DNA from: Leptotrichia sp. oral taxon 212
GTDB taxonomy: Bacteria; Fusobacteriota; Fusobacteriia; Fusobacteriales; Leptotrichiaceae
Direction of reading: 5' to 3'
Length of the DNA stretch: 64,000 bases
Assembly: GCF_001274535.1 (NCBI RefSeq)
Contig: NZ_CP012410.1
Coordinates: 1,895,126-1,959,125 of the forward strand
Shown here: positions 18,830 through 27,876 of the stretch, one piece after another
How positions within the stretch are numbered: the first letter of the stretch is position 1
Layout: each line of letters starts with the position of its first letter
Notes under the pieces: model-generated
Database searches by the model: none
What the model was told of the DNA's origin: nothing
The model's input: only the letters and a program-made list of their open reading frames with translations
Program-made: the position numbers and the translations under genes

Positions 18830-19390
18830 TTAATATACTATATCATCTGTAGGATATGTTTCATTTTCTTCAAAAACTTTTCTTATATCATTTTCGTAGT
18901 TATCTTCTTTTGAAAAAAATTCATTACTATAAAAGGAATACCATTCTGTTTCATGCATATCAAGTACTTTCTTTATAACCATATGTGTATCCTTTGTATC
19001 AGGAAAATATATGTACATTCTATAATTATAATTTTTAGGAGCAAAATCATAATCCCTGTCATTTAAGTTAAGCGGTAAAATTTTTCTTACATCCTCTTCA
19101 AATTTATCAATATAATCAAAAAGTATTTCATATGTCATTGTCTTTTTTTCTTTTTCATTATATATCAAGCCGATTTCAAAATTTTCAGAATATTCATTTT
19201 TATTTACAGTCTGATAAACCATCCTATCATTGTCCGAATCGCAGTAAACTCTGTTTTCTAATTTTTTCTTTTTTATCAGTTCTATCATTTTTTTCTCATA
19301 ATAGGTAGGCTTGTCAGAAATCCATTTACATGCTGCTGAAAAATTAATTCCACATATTGCTAAACTTAATAAAAATACTATTTTTTTCAT
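18830..19390 (-). CDS. Hypothetical exported protein
   Basis: I do not recognise this 186-residue protein. It has a likely signal peptide (MKKIVFLLSLAICGINFSAA) ending at ACKW. The mature part is charged, Tyr- and Asp-rich, and has no obvious repeat or motif. The Cys after the signal could be a lipidation site, but SAAC is a poor lipobox. A good AAGGAG site precedes the ATG. It sits 27 bases downstream of pgeF, on the same strand and probably in the same transcript. Confidence 0.65.
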   Translation of the reverse strand: MKKIVFLLSLAICGINFSAACKWISDKPTYYEKKMIELIKKKKLENRVYCDSDNDRMVYQTVNKNEYSENFEIGLIYNEKEKKTMTYEILFDYIDKFEEDVRKILPLNLNDRDYDFAPKNYNYRMYIYFPDTKDTHMVIKKVLDMHETEWYSFYSNEFFSKEDNYENDIRKVFEENETYPTDDIVY

Positions 19391-19417
19391 AACCTGTCTC
19401 CTTCGATGTTTTTTACT

Positions 19418-20191
19418 TTAAAAACGATTAAAACTAATCATAGCTGTTGCTCTTCCTGATTTTTTACCTTCCCTTCTGTGGGAATAAAATTTTTCATTCC
19501 ACGTATTTTCCTGTGAAATTACCAGATTTTCTTCCTTTATTCCTAATTTTAATGCCATTATTCTGTTAAAAGTTATATTATCAAAATGATATTTTCCTGT
19601 TTTTTCATTAATTTTAAAAGATTGTTTTACCAGTTCACTTTCTTTTCCAAATTTTTCAGCAAAATTTTCATAAAAATCATTACCTACTTCATAATTTTCC
19701 TGCTGTATTCCTATTCCTAAACCCATCAGAACATTTTCAGGTTTTGTTTCAAACGCTTCTTTCATTACTGCGAGACCATTTTTCATTATTTCCTTAAAAC
19801 TTCCCGGCCATCCCGAATGCCATACACCAATTGCCTTATTTTCCTTATCATATACGAATATTGGCAGACAGTCAGCATAAAATGTAAATAGTGCAACATC
19901 TTTCCTATTTGTTACAAAACCGTCTATTTCCCTGTAAATATACTCTTCTGTATTTTTATCTATAATTTGAACATTATTTGTATGTGTCTGAAAGGACATT
20001 ACAGGTATTCTCGACTTAAGCTTCAATCCTTCTAACAGTTTATTTCTGTTCTGTTCCTGTGTTCCCTCTTCCTGGCCTTCCATTCCACAGTAGTCTGACA
20101 TGTTTCCAGCATTTTTTTTACTGTAGACAGCTTTTATTCCATAATTTTCAAATTCTTCAATATAAAAATAATTTTCCTTTTCTTTAAACAT
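19418..20191 (-). CDS. pgeF: Peptidoglycan editing factor PgeF (laccase-domain, YfiH family)
   Basis: A 257-residue YfiH/laccase-domain protein. Family members in E. coli remove misincorporated serine-linked muropeptide precursors, and other homologues act as purine nucleosidases or oxidoreductases. The metal-site segments are present: QTHTNNV, FYADCLPIFVYD and VWHSGWPG, plus a C-terminal FYSHRREGKKSGR. I place the start at ATG 20191, two bases past the ispA stop (TGA then TATG). A TTG at 20212 is possible but would overlap ispA. Confidence 0.87.
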   Translation of the reverse strand: MFKEKENYFYIEEFENYGIKAVYSKKNAGNMSDYCGMEGQEEGTQEQNRNKLLEGLKLKSRIPVMSFQTHTNNVQIIDKNTEEYIYREIDGFVTNRKDVALFTFYADCLPIFVYDKENKAIGVWHSGWPGSFKEIMKNGLAVMKEAFETKPENVLMGLGIGIQQENYEVGNDFYENFAEKFGKESELVKQSFKINEKTGKYHFDNITFNRIMALKLGIKEENLVISQENTWNEKFYSHRREGKKSGRATAMISFNRF

Positions 20192-20192
20192 A

Positions 20193-21065
20193 TCAACCAC
20201 CACGATTTCCAAAATAATCTGTTAAATCCAGCAACAAACTGTTACTATCAAAATTTTCAATTATTATTTCTTTTGCCTGAATAATATAATCCTTTAGTAT
20301 TTCTTTAGATTTTTCCAATCCAAAAAGACTTGGATAAGTTGTTTTTTCATTTTCTTCATCATTTGATTCTTTTCCTGTTTCGGAGAAATTTCCTTCGATA
20401 TCTAAAATATCATCCTTTATTTGAAATGCAATTCCTATAAGTTTTGAATACTGTATTAATTTTTCCTTTTTATCTTCTTCTATGTCAAGTGCTATTAAAG
20501 GAAGTTCAATAGCGGCTGTTATTAGTTTTCCTGTCTTATGGGCATGGATATATTTCAACGTTTCAAATGAAACCTTTACATGCTCAGATTTTATATCTGC
20601 AAACTGACCACCTGCCATACCATAAAATCCTGAATATTCTGATAATTTTGCTATAATCTTTACTTTATTTGAATCAGATATAGCTGGAGAATTGGCAACT
20701 ATATTAAAAGCTTCAGTAAGCAATACATCTCCCACCAGAATCCCTTCAGCTTCACCATATTTTACATGAGTTGTAAGCTTTCCCCTTCTGTACATGTCAT
20801 TGTCCATAGCAGGAAGATCGTCATGAACGAGGGAATAGCAATGAATAAATTCCAGTGCACACGCAATATCTTCTATATTTTCATACTTTTTCTCAAACAG
20901 ATCGCACATCATGTACATCAATATAGGCCGTAATCTTTTTCCACCGTTCATGACTGCATATTTCATTGCTTCTGAATATAGTTCCGGCTTTTTATATCTA
21001 TCCAGTATTTTCTGAAGATTTTTTTCAACAAGTTCTTTTTTCTTAGCTAAATATGCCTTTAACAT
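20193..21065 (-). CDS. ispA: Polyprenyl (farnesyl/geranylgeranyl) diphosphate synthase
   Basis: A 290-residue short-chain trans-prenyltransferase that condenses isopentenyl diphosphate units for undecaprenyl phosphate and quinones. The first Asp-rich motif is HDDLPAMDND (82-90) and the second KDDILD (217-222); GGKRLRP near residue 41 binds IPP. Its length and its place next to xseB match bacterial IspA. The start codon overlaps the xseB stop by one base (TAATG). Confidence 0.93.
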   Translation of the reverse strand: MLKAYLAKKKELVEKNLQKILDRYKKPELYSEAMKYAVMNGGKRLRPILMYMMCDLFEKKYENIEDIACALEFIHCYSLVHDDLPAMDNDMYRRGKLTTHVKYGEAEGILVGDVLLTEAFNIVANSPAISDSNKVKIIAKLSEYSGFYGMAGGQFADIKSEHVKVSFETLKYIHAHKTGKLITAAIELPLIALDIEEDKKEKLIQYSKLIGIAFQIKDDILDIEGNFSETGKESNDEENEKTTYPSLFGLEKSKEILKDYIIQAKEIIIENFDSNSLLLDLTDYFGNRGG

Positions 21066-21286
21066 TATTCTACCTCTTCAGTTTCAAGTTTTCCATTCTT
21101 TTCAAGAACTTTTAATACTTTTCCTTCTCCTACTTCCAATAATTTTTCTGAATCCTTTATAAGCTTGATTGCTTTTTCATATTCAGCAATCGAGTCATCA
21201 AGAGATAATTCTTCATTCTCAAATTTTTCCAGAATTTTATCAATTTCAGAAATATTTTCCTCATAAGTCTGTTTTTTCGCAGCCAT
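21065..21286 (-). CDS. xseB: Exodeoxyribonuclease VII small subunit
   Basis: A 73-residue helical subunit that assembles with XseA for processive degradation of single-stranded DNA. The characteristic ENISEIDKILEKFENEELSLDDSIAEYEKA pattern is spread over residues 9-40. The gene precedes ispA with a one-base overlap, the common xseB-ispA order, but xseA is not in this window. Confidence 0.93.
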   Translation of the reverse strand: MAAKKQTYEENISEIDKILEKFENEELSLDDSIAEYEKAIKLIKDSEKLLEVGEGKVLKVLEKNGKLETEEVE

Positions 21287-21347
21287 TTTTAACCTCCGTT
21301 TTTCCTTTATTATTTACATTTTTCATTTTTAAATTTAATTTTCATCT

Positions 21348-21902
21348 CTATAATGATGACTTATAGAAAGTCACTATTTTCTTATTATAGTCCCTCTCAT
21401 CATATTTTACAAGATTCCCAACTTTATCTTTAGATTTTTCATACACAATATGCTCAGAAATTATAATTCCATCCTCAGCTAAAATTTCACTTTCTGATAT
21501 TTTTTCAAGCGTTTTTTCAGTAATATTTTCCTTATAGGGAGGATCGAGAAATATAATATCAAATTTTTCGTTTTTTCTCCCTAATATTTCAAGAGCACGA
21601 AAAACATCATTTTTATATGCTCTGCATTTTTCAGCCAGTTTCAAATCATTTACATTGTCGATGATAATTCTCAATGCTTCCTTATCCTGCTCTATCATGA
21701 CTGCCCTTCCAGCTCCCCTGCTTAAGGCTTCAATAGCCATATTTCCTGTTCCTGAATATAAATCAAGAAATCTGGCATCTGTTATTTTATCACCAATTAT
21801 ACTGAATATTGCTTCTTTTATACGTTCAAGAGTAGGCCGTGTTTCTTTCCCTTCCCTTGATTTTATTTTTCTATTTTTTAATGTTCCTGAAGTAATTCTC
21901 AT
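21348..21902 (-). CDS. rsmD: 16S rRNA (guanine966-N2)-methyltransferase
   Basis: RsmD methylates G966 in helix 31 of 16S rRNA. The 184 residues show the family start MRITSGTLKNRKI, the SAM-binding loop DLYSGTGNMAIEALSRGA (from 47) and the catalytic FLDPPY (118-123). The length is normal. It sits between xseB and an exported hypothetical gene in the same minus-strand run. Confidence 0.94.
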   Translation of the reverse strand: MRITSGTLKNRKIKSREGKETRPTLERIKEAIFSIIGDKITDARFLDLYSGTGNMAIEALSRGAGRAVMIEQDKEALRIIIDNVNDLKLAEKCRAYKNDVFRALEILGRKNEKFDIIFLDPPYKENITEKTLEKISESEILAEDGIIISEHIVYEKSKDKVGNLVKYDERDYNKKIVTFYKSSL

Positions 21903-21959
21903 TTCAATCCTTTTATTCTTTAGTTTTTATATAATAATTAATTTTCATAATTTTTTCAG

Positions 21960-22703
21960 TTATTTAAAGTTTATTACAAGCTTTTCATCTAAATTTACAT
22001 CTGCAACCAGCAGTTCGTAATGCTCCTTCTGTGATTTTTTTTCTGTTACATTTTTAAACTCATAATTTTTATAAACTATGCTGTTTATTTTTCTGCCGGA
22101 TCTGTTATACACATTTACATAAAGTATTTCCGCCTTGTTCTTTTCTGAAAAATTATTTACAAGGTCAAAACTGTATACAAATCTCTTTGTTTTATTAAAT
22201 CCTGTATTCTGTAAATCATAATAAACTCCAAGTTTTCCTTCTTCTTTGGATGGTATAACCTTTGAAATTGCAAACCATTCCCTCTGAATATTTCCTGTAG
22301 TTTGGCTTTCATATATATTCTCGTCGAATTTTATTACAGCTCTTAAATTTTGAGATTTTTTATAATCTGAATAAAATTTTATGTTTTTTATATATTTCCC
22401 TTTATTATTTTTGTTACTGTTATTAGGATTATTATTATCATTTTCCCTGGTCTGATCCAGCCAGAACATAAATGTCGATTTAATATTATATTCTCCAATA
22501 TTTGAAAAAGTATAGACACTTTCAACCTTTATAGTATTATTTTTTTCTATAGTAATATTCAAATCCTCCCTCTTAATCAGAAGCGGTTCCGGTCGAACTA
22601 TTTTTATATTTCCAACTGCCATAAAACTGTCTTCTGCAGCCAGAATAACACTGAATATTAATAAAATTGTTATAAAAATCAGTTTAAAATGTTTTTTCAG
22701 CAT
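21960..22703 (-). CDS. Hypothetical exported protein
   Basis: I do not recognise this 247-residue protein. A signal peptide (MLKKHFKLIFITILLIFSVILAA) leads into a beta-rich mature part with an Asn-rich loop near residues 87-100. The text EKNNTIKVESVYTFSNIGEYNIKSTF resembles proteins in which a secreted domain carries non-enzymatic beta strands, as in DUF4424-type families, but this is only an impression. It lies 20 bases after queA and 57 bases before rsmD. Confidence 0.65.
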   Translation of the reverse strand: MLKKHFKLIFITILLIFSVILAAEDSFMAVGNIKIVRPEPLLIKREDLNITIEKNNTIKVESVYTFSNIGEYNIKSTFMFWLDQTRENDNNNPNNSNKNNKGKYIKNIKFYSDYKKSQNLRAVIKFDENIYESQTTGNIQREWFAISKVIPSKEEGKLGVYYDLQNTGFNKTKRFVYSFDLVNNFSEKNKAEILYVNVYNRSGRKINSIVYKNYEFKNVTEKKSQKEHYELLVADVNLDEKLVINFK

Positions 22704-22723
22704 AAATATCCTTTACTTAAAAT

Positions 22724-23746
22724 TTAGTATATAAACATTGAATCTCCAAAGCTGTAAAATCTATATTTTTCTCTTATGGCTTCATGGTAGGCATCAAATA
22801 CAAATTTTTTCCCTCCAAAAGCTGATATAAGCATTATTAAAGTGGATTTAGGCAGATGAAAGTTAGTAATTATCGCATCCACTATTTTAAATTTATAATC
22901 TCCATAAATAAATATGCTCGTTTCACTTTCTCCTGAAACAAGCCTTCCCTCTTCGTCAACGGAAGATTCAAGTGTCCTTACAGAAGTAGTTCCCACTGCA
23001 ATGACCCTGTTTCCTTTTTTCTTAGCATCATTTACAATCTTAACTGTTTCTTCTGGCACTTTATATTTTTCACTATGCATTTTATGTTCCAATATATTTT
23101 CCGTCTGAACCGGTCTGAAAGTTCCGAGTCCCACATCAAGAAATACTTCAGCTATAATCACACCTTTTTCTCTTATTTTCTCAAGCAGTTCTTCCGTAAA
23201 ATGCAGTCCTGCTGTAGGTGCAGCTACTGACTCTCCTTCCTTTGCGTAAACTGTCTGATATCTATCCCTGTCATCCAGTTTTTCTGATATATATGGTGGA
23301 AGGGGCATTTCTCCAAGTCTGTCCAGTATTTCTTCAAAATTTCCCTGAAAATTAAATTTCAGAACTCTATTCCCATCTTCTTTTATTTCAATTAACTCAG
23401 CTTCCAGCAATCCATCGGAAAATATTATTTTCTGACCTATTTTTAATCTTTTTGCCGGTTTTAATAAAACCTCCCATGTATATAAATCATATCTCTTTAA
23501 CAGAAAACATTCCAATACTGTTCCGTTTTCCTTATGACCATATAGTCTGGCAGGTATTACTTTTGTCCTGTTTATTACAAGAACATCATCTTTTTTCAGA
23601 TAATCTATTATATTATAAAATCTTTTATGTTCTATTTCTTTTTTTTTCTTATTTAAAACTAATAATTTTGAATGATCCCGAGGATTCACAGCATGTTGCG
23701 CTATTAATTCCTCGGGTAATTCAAAATCAAATTCCAGAATATTCAT
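22724..23746 (-). CDS. queA: S-adenosylmethionine:tRNA ribosyltransferase-isomerase
   Basis: QueA transfers and isomerises the ribosyl moiety of SAM onto preQ1-tRNA to make epoxyqueuosine. The 340 residues show the family N terminus ([26 protein letters not shown]) over about residues 5-31, the central PLPPYI segment, [16 protein letters not shown], and the C-terminal [17 protein letters not shown] stretch. Length is normal. No other queuosine gene or preQ1 riboswitch is visible here. Confidence 0.96.
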   Translation of the reverse strand: MNILEFDFELPEELIAQHAVNPRDHSKLLVLNKKKKEIEHKRFYNIIDYLKKDDVLVINRTKVIPARLYGHKENGTVLECFLLKRYDLYTWEVLLKPAKRLKIGQKIIFSDGLLEAELIEIKEDGNRVLKFNFQGNFEEILDRLGEMPLPPYISEKLDDRDRYQTVYAKEGESVAAPTAGLHFTEELLEKIREKGVIIAEVFLDVGLGTFRPVQTENILEHKMHSEKYKVPEETVKIVNDAKKKGNRVIAVGTTSVRTLESSVDEEGRLVSGESETSIFIYGDYKFKIVDAIITNFHLPKSTLIMLISAFGGKKFVFDAYHEAIREKYRFYSFGDSMFIY

Positions 23747-23765
23747 TTTACCTCTTTTTCAATTT

Positions 23766-24821
23766 TTATTTTCCGCTTATATCTGCTGTAATAGTCCCAG
23801 CATTTCCAATTTCAAATGTTTTATATGTGTCGATTCTGTTGTACCACCCTCTCAGCCACTGACTTTCATTTCTAGGAGCATTTCTTACTCTTCTTGTCAG
23901 TACATATTTAGCTGAATCACTGAATTCAACTAGGGCTTCATATCCTACAGATGTTCCCTTCATATTTTCAAGAACCTGCTTCAATCCCCATGCCTGGTTA
24001 TTATAGGCTGCTACTCCTTTAAGTCCTTCACCTTTGAAGTTTATATAATCTATTAAGGCATAAAGTCCATTTGGAGTATTTACCATTCTATAAAATTGTT
24101 TTTTCAGATTCTCCTTATCAGTTGCTACTGCAAGCATTTTATCCAGTGAAGTCTCTAATCTTTCATAAATAAACATTACCTGAACATCTCTTGTACTGTC
24201 AAAGAAATTAATTAGTTCATTAATATCCTTGTCTCCTCTTTCTTTCTTTGCAAGAAGTTCTGATCTGCTGCTCCATGGTGAATGTATGTTTTCTTCCAGT
24301 ATTTTTGGTAATTTTATTCCTTTTGACTTATAGTAAGAAACCATATCAGGGAAACTTTCCCCAAACACTCCTCCTCCACTTGGCTTAAACCAGATAAAAT
24401 GCCCTATTCCTAAAGAAGGGAAACTTTCTCCGACATTCCAGTGAACAAGTTTATCTTTTGAACCACCTGTCTCATTTTGAAATATTTTATCAGCAACCGC
24501 AAGCAACTGCTCTCTGCTCATATTCAATGCCAAAGTTCCTTTGTTTTGAATTTTTTCATTTTTATTCATTTCAAATGACATTGTCTGAGTTTTTCTGTTT
24601 GCACTGAACTCCTTTTCTGAAGGTCTTGATACAACTCCTTTATTGCTGTCCTTCATACTCATCAAATCATAACTCTGATTGCTATACTGCTGTTTTATCA
24701 GTTTTTCTATTTCACTGCTCTTATTCTCTGTACTGTCATTATTTGCATATCCTGTATATGACAGTCCTATGGTTGAAACCATTAATATTCCTAATTTTTT
24801 CATTCTTTTTCTTATACTCAT
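23766..24821 (-). CDS. Exported protein of unknown function with GIGHF motif
   Basis: A 351-residue exported protein with a signal peptide ending near GYAN. A Lys/Ser/Asn-rich spacer (about 25-95) precedes a folded domain with NETGG (about 117), WNVGESFPSLGIGHFIWF, ESFPDMVSYY and a Trp-rich C terminus. I recall this pattern from conserved hypothetical proteins of Gram-negative bacteria, but no function can be stated. The Glu followed by GIGHF is loosely reminiscent of lysozyme-like folds. An AGGAG site fits the ATG. It lies between queA and prmC. Confidence 0.7.
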   Translation of the reverse strand: MSIRKRMKKLGILMVSTIGLSYTGYANNDSTENKSSEIEKLIKQQYSNQSYDLMSMKDSNKGVVSRPSEKEFSANRKTQTMSFEMNKNEKIQNKGTLALNMSREQLLAVADKIFQNETGGSKDKLVHWNVGESFPSLGIGHFIWFKPSGGGVFGESFPDMVSYYKSKGIKLPKILEENIHSPWSSRSELLAKKERGDKDINELINFFDSTRDVQVMFIYERLETSLDKMLAVATDKENLKKQFYRMVNTPNGLYALIDYINFKGEGLKGVAAYNNQAWGLKQVLENMKGTSVGYEALVEFSDSAKYVLTRRVRNAPRNESQWLRGWYNRIDTYKTFEIGNAGTITADISGK

Positions 24822-24861
24822 ATTTTTCTCCTGCTATCTCCTTAAATTTTAAAACAAAGTT

Positions 24862-25983
24862 TTACACTTCATTTTTTTCTATTTGTTTTTGTCCTACTAT
24901 TACTCTATCATTATTTTGCATATCTTTTATAATATTCACATTTCTAAAACCGGCTTTTTTTAGTATCTCTCTTACTATTTCACCTTGCTTATAGCTTATT
25001 TCAAATAGTAAGTAACCGTTGTTCTGCAAATAATCCATTCCATTTCTACAAATTTCGTAGTAGAAAAACAGTCCGTTATTTTCTGCAAATAAAGCCTCAT
25101 CAGGCTCGTGCAATAAAGTATCCTCTGACATAACTCCTATCTCATTATCGGATATATACGGCGGATTAGATATTATCATATCAAATTTTTTATATTCTAT
25201 ATTTTCAAATAAATCAGATTTAAAAAACTTGATATTTTCTACATTTAATAATTCCTTATTTTTTTCAGATATCTCAAGTGCTTTCTCAGAAACATCTGTT
25301 CCCATAACTTTTGCATCAGGTATTTCCAGAGCCACTGTTAATCCTATGATACCACTTCCTGTACCAATATCAAGAATTTTAGGATTTTGAATTTTATCTT
25401 TTTTCAGTATTTTTATTGCTTCCTCAACAAGTACTTCTGTATCCTGCCTTGGAATAAGAACACCTTTGTTTACATAAAATTTTCTTCCATAAAATTCCTG
25501 TTCATTCAGTAAATACTGAAGTGGGAATCTTTCTTTCCCAATTTTTTGAATGTAGTTACGTATCTTATCTAGTTTATCTTTTTCCACTTCAGTCTTATAC
25601 AAAGTAAAAAGGAGCATTCTGTCAACATTCAGTACATGGGAAAAAATAATTTCCGTTATCAATTTTGCTTCACTTATATTGTTTTTTTCCAGATAAACTG
25701 TACTTTTGTCTATTAAAGACTTCAAATTGTCATTTCCATTTTCTCTTTCAGAAACATTGAAATCTGTATTCTCACTGTTTCTCTGTATAACACTGTTCAA
25801 CTTTTCCCTAATTTTTTCCATTTCCTCTTCCAAAAGAATTCTTTCAAAATTTGCATAAAGCATTATTCTTTGCATATCCAGTACTTCTGAAAAAATTTTT
25901 TCTGCTGTTATTCTTGAATTTTCTATTTTTTTCTTTTCCAAATAATTAACCGATTTATTCAATATATCGAGCAAATTATTCAT
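24862..25983 (-). CDS. prmC: Release factor glutamine methyltransferase PrmC with duplicated N-terminal domain
   Basis: PrmC methylates the Gln of the GGQ motif in release factors. The C-terminal SAM domain has [10 protein letters not shown] (about 205) and the catalytic NPPY (about 273). At 373 residues it is about 90 longer than usual. The extra length is a second copy of the helical N-terminal domain: [19 protein letters not shown] (from residue 3) and [19 protein letters not shown] (from 86) align along some 63 residues each, joined by an Asn/Glu linker. The ATG at 25983 overlaps the prfA stop; a TTG at 25992 is a less likely start. Confidence 0.93.
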   Translation of the reverse strand: MNNLLDILNKSVNYLEKKKIENSRITAEKIFSEVLDMQRIMLYANFERILLEEEMEKIREKLNSVIQRNSENTDFNVSERENGNDNLKSLIDKSTVYLEKNNISEAKLITEIIFSHVLNVDRMLLFTLYKTEVEKDKLDKIRNYIQKIGKERFPLQYLLNEQEFYGRKFYVNKGVLIPRQDTEVLVEEAIKILKKDKIQNPKILDIGTGSGIIGLTVALEIPDAKVMGTDVSEKALEISEKNKELLNVENIKFFKSDLFENIEYKKFDMIISNPPYISDNEIGVMSEDTLLHEPDEALFAENNGLFFYYEICRNGMDYLQNNGYLLFEISYKQGEIVREILKKAGFRNVNIIKDMQNNDRVIVGQKQIEKNEV

Positions 25984-27055
25984 TATCACCAACAGCTTTC
26001 AGCAATTCCGCCTGATCGTAAGCAATAAGAGCATCTATCATTTCATCCAGATCTCCATCCAGAACTGAATCAAGTCTATGTAATGTAAGCTTAATTCTGT
26101 GATCTGTGACTCTTCCCTGAGGGAAATTGTATGTTCTTATTTTCTCAGATCTGTCACCGCTTCCAACCTGTGATCTTCTTTCACTTTCAACTTCTTTTCT
26201 CTGTTTTTCATATTCTATTTCATATAACTTGGAAGCAAGGACTTTCATAGCCGCCTCCCTGTTCTTTATCTGTGATCTTCCATCCTGTGAAGTAACTACA
26301 ATCCCTGTAGGCAAGTGAGTTATTCTGACTGCAGAATCAGTAGTGTTTACGTGCTGTCCACCTGCACCGCTTGATCTATATGTGTCAATTTTCAAATCAC
26401 TCTGATTTATTTCCACTTCACTTACATCTTCTATTTCCGGTAAAACTGCAACAGTTATTGTAGATGTATGAATTCTTCCTGACGCTTCTGTCGCCGGAAC
26501 TCTCTGCACTCTATGTACACCACTTTCAAACTTCAGTCTGGAATAAGCTCCATTTCCTTTTATAAGGAATGTGACCTCTTTCAGTCCACCTACTCCTATT
26601 TCACTTTTATCTATTATTTCTGTTTTCCATCTGTTTCTTTCTGCGTATCTTGTGAACATTCTGAATACATCTGCAGCAAATAATGCAGCTTCATCTCCAC
26701 CTGCTCCTGCCCTTATTTCCATAATAACGTTTTTATCATCATTAGGATCTTTAGGTAAAAGCAGTATTTTCAGCTCTTCTTCAAGTACCGGAATTTCTTC
26801 TTCAATAGTATGAATTTCCTCCAGCATCATCTCCTTCATTTCAGAGTCTTTTTCTGTCTTTAAATCCTCCTTTAAAGTTTCCATTTCTTCTTTTTTTGTT
26901 TTATAGTATGTATATTTCTTAACAACTTCATCAATGCTGTTCAAAGCCTTATTATACTCCATTATTTTCTTTGGATCTGATATTACTTCAGGATCCATAA
27001 GCAGTTTTGTAAGTTCTTCATGCTTTAATACAACATCATCCAACTTTTGAAACAT
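25976..27055 (-). CDS. prfA: Peptide chain release factor 1
   Basis: RF1 decodes UAA and UAG and triggers peptide release. The 359 residues contain [13 protein letters not shown], the stop-codon recognition PAT (187-189) within [12 protein letters not shown], and GGQ (232-234) within [14 protein letters not shown]. Length is normal. It overlaps prmC, which modifies its GGQ, by 8 bases, implying coupled translation. It is the first gene of a long minus-strand run. Confidence 0.97.
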   Translation of the reverse strand: MFQKLDDVVLKHEELTKLLMDPEVISDPKKIMEYNKALNSIDEVVKKYTYYKTKKEEMETLKEDLKTEKDSEMKEMMLEEIHTIEEEIPVLEEELKILLLPKDPNDDKNVIMEIRAGAGGDEAALFAADVFRMFTRYAERNRWKTEIIDKSEIGVGGLKEVTFLIKGNGAYSRLKFESGVHRVQRVPATEASGRIHTSTITVAVLPEIEDVSEVEINQSDLKIDTYRSSGAGGQHVNTTDSAVRITHLPTGIVVTSQDGRSQIKNREAAMKVLASKLYEIEYEKQRKEVESERRSQVGSGDRSEKIRTYNFPQGRVTDHRIKLTLHRLDSVLDGDLDEMIDALIAYDQAELLKAVGDNE

Positions 27056-27288
27056 TTATAATTTACACTCCCATTTCTTCAATTTGCTACACTTTTTTCG
27101 TTAATTATTATATCATATTTTTATTTGTTTTTCAAATTTTTAAGCAAATAAAAAAAGGGGGTTTTTAAAAAAAGGGAATAATATAGTCTAAATTATATAT
27201 TTATTGACTTTCAATTATGTATTCCTTTCTTTTTCTAAATATACCCTTTTTGCATTGTAAATTTACAGTCAAATTAAACTATACAGTC

Positions 27289-27786
27289 TTAATATCCTAA
27301 AATTGAGTTCCATTGAGCTACTCTATCTTTATAAGTGTCCAAAATTTCTTTTACATCTCCCTCAATTTCAACTCTTTCCATAATATCGTTATTTGACAGT
27401 AATTTTACAACTTCAAGATCACTGTCAGAAACAACTTCACCAAAAATTGTATGATTACCGTTCAGCCATTCTGTAGGAACTGTTGTAATGAAAAACTGGC
27501 TTCCATTTGTTCCAGGACCTGCATTTGCCATTGCAAGTTTTCCAGGAACAGAAAAATCAAGTCCATTGTCAACTTCATCTTCAAATCTGTATCCAGGCCC
27601 TCCCATTCCTGTACCTGTAGGATCTCCTCCCTGTGCCATGAAATCCTCAATTACTCTATGAAACTTTAGTCCGTTATAATATCCATTCTTTACAAGATTT
27701 ACAAAACTCGCCACTGTTACCGGTGATTTTTCAGGCAGCAGATTTATGTTTATTTCTCCTTTATTTGTAGTAAATTTTACTTTCAT
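27289..27786 (-). CDS. Peptidyl-prolyl cis-trans isomerase, cyclophilin type
   Basis: A 165-residue cytoplasmic cyclophilin that speeds proline isomerisation during folding. The active-site stretch FHRVIEDFMAQGGDPTGTG is clear, followed by LAMANAGPGTNGSQFFITT and HTIFGEVV. There is no signal peptide. GGAAGGGAGA precedes the ATG. A terminator separates it from gpmI upstream. Confidence 0.95.
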   Translation of the reverse strand: MKVKFTTNKGEININLLPEKSPVTVASFVNLVKNGYYNGLKFHRVIEDFMAQGGDPTGTGMGGPGYRFEDEVDNGLDFSVPGKLAMANAGPGTNGSQFFITTVPTEWLNGNHTIFGEVVSDSDLEVVKLLSNNDIMERVEIEGDVKEILDTYKDRVAQWNSILGY

Positions 27787-27808
27787 TTTTCTCCCTTCCT
27801 AAAGAAAA

Positions 27809-27844
27809 ACTGTTTTTTCAAAAAATTATTTCCAAAAAAACAGT
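27809..27844 (-). terminator. Terminator downstream of gpmI
   Basis: ACTGTTTTTT (27809-27818) pairs perfectly with AAAAAACAGT (27835-27844). It lies 33 bases past the gpmI stop on the minus strand, just before the cyclophilin start. Confidence 0.72.
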
Positions 27845-27876
27845 CTTCCATAATTGTTTTATTTTTATTTCTATTT

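Noticed and set aside
27140-27180. Poly-A/poly-G stretch as a structured RNA or CRISPR-like repeat
   Set aside because: It is low-complexity intergenic sequence upstream of prfA with no repeated unit or spacer pattern.
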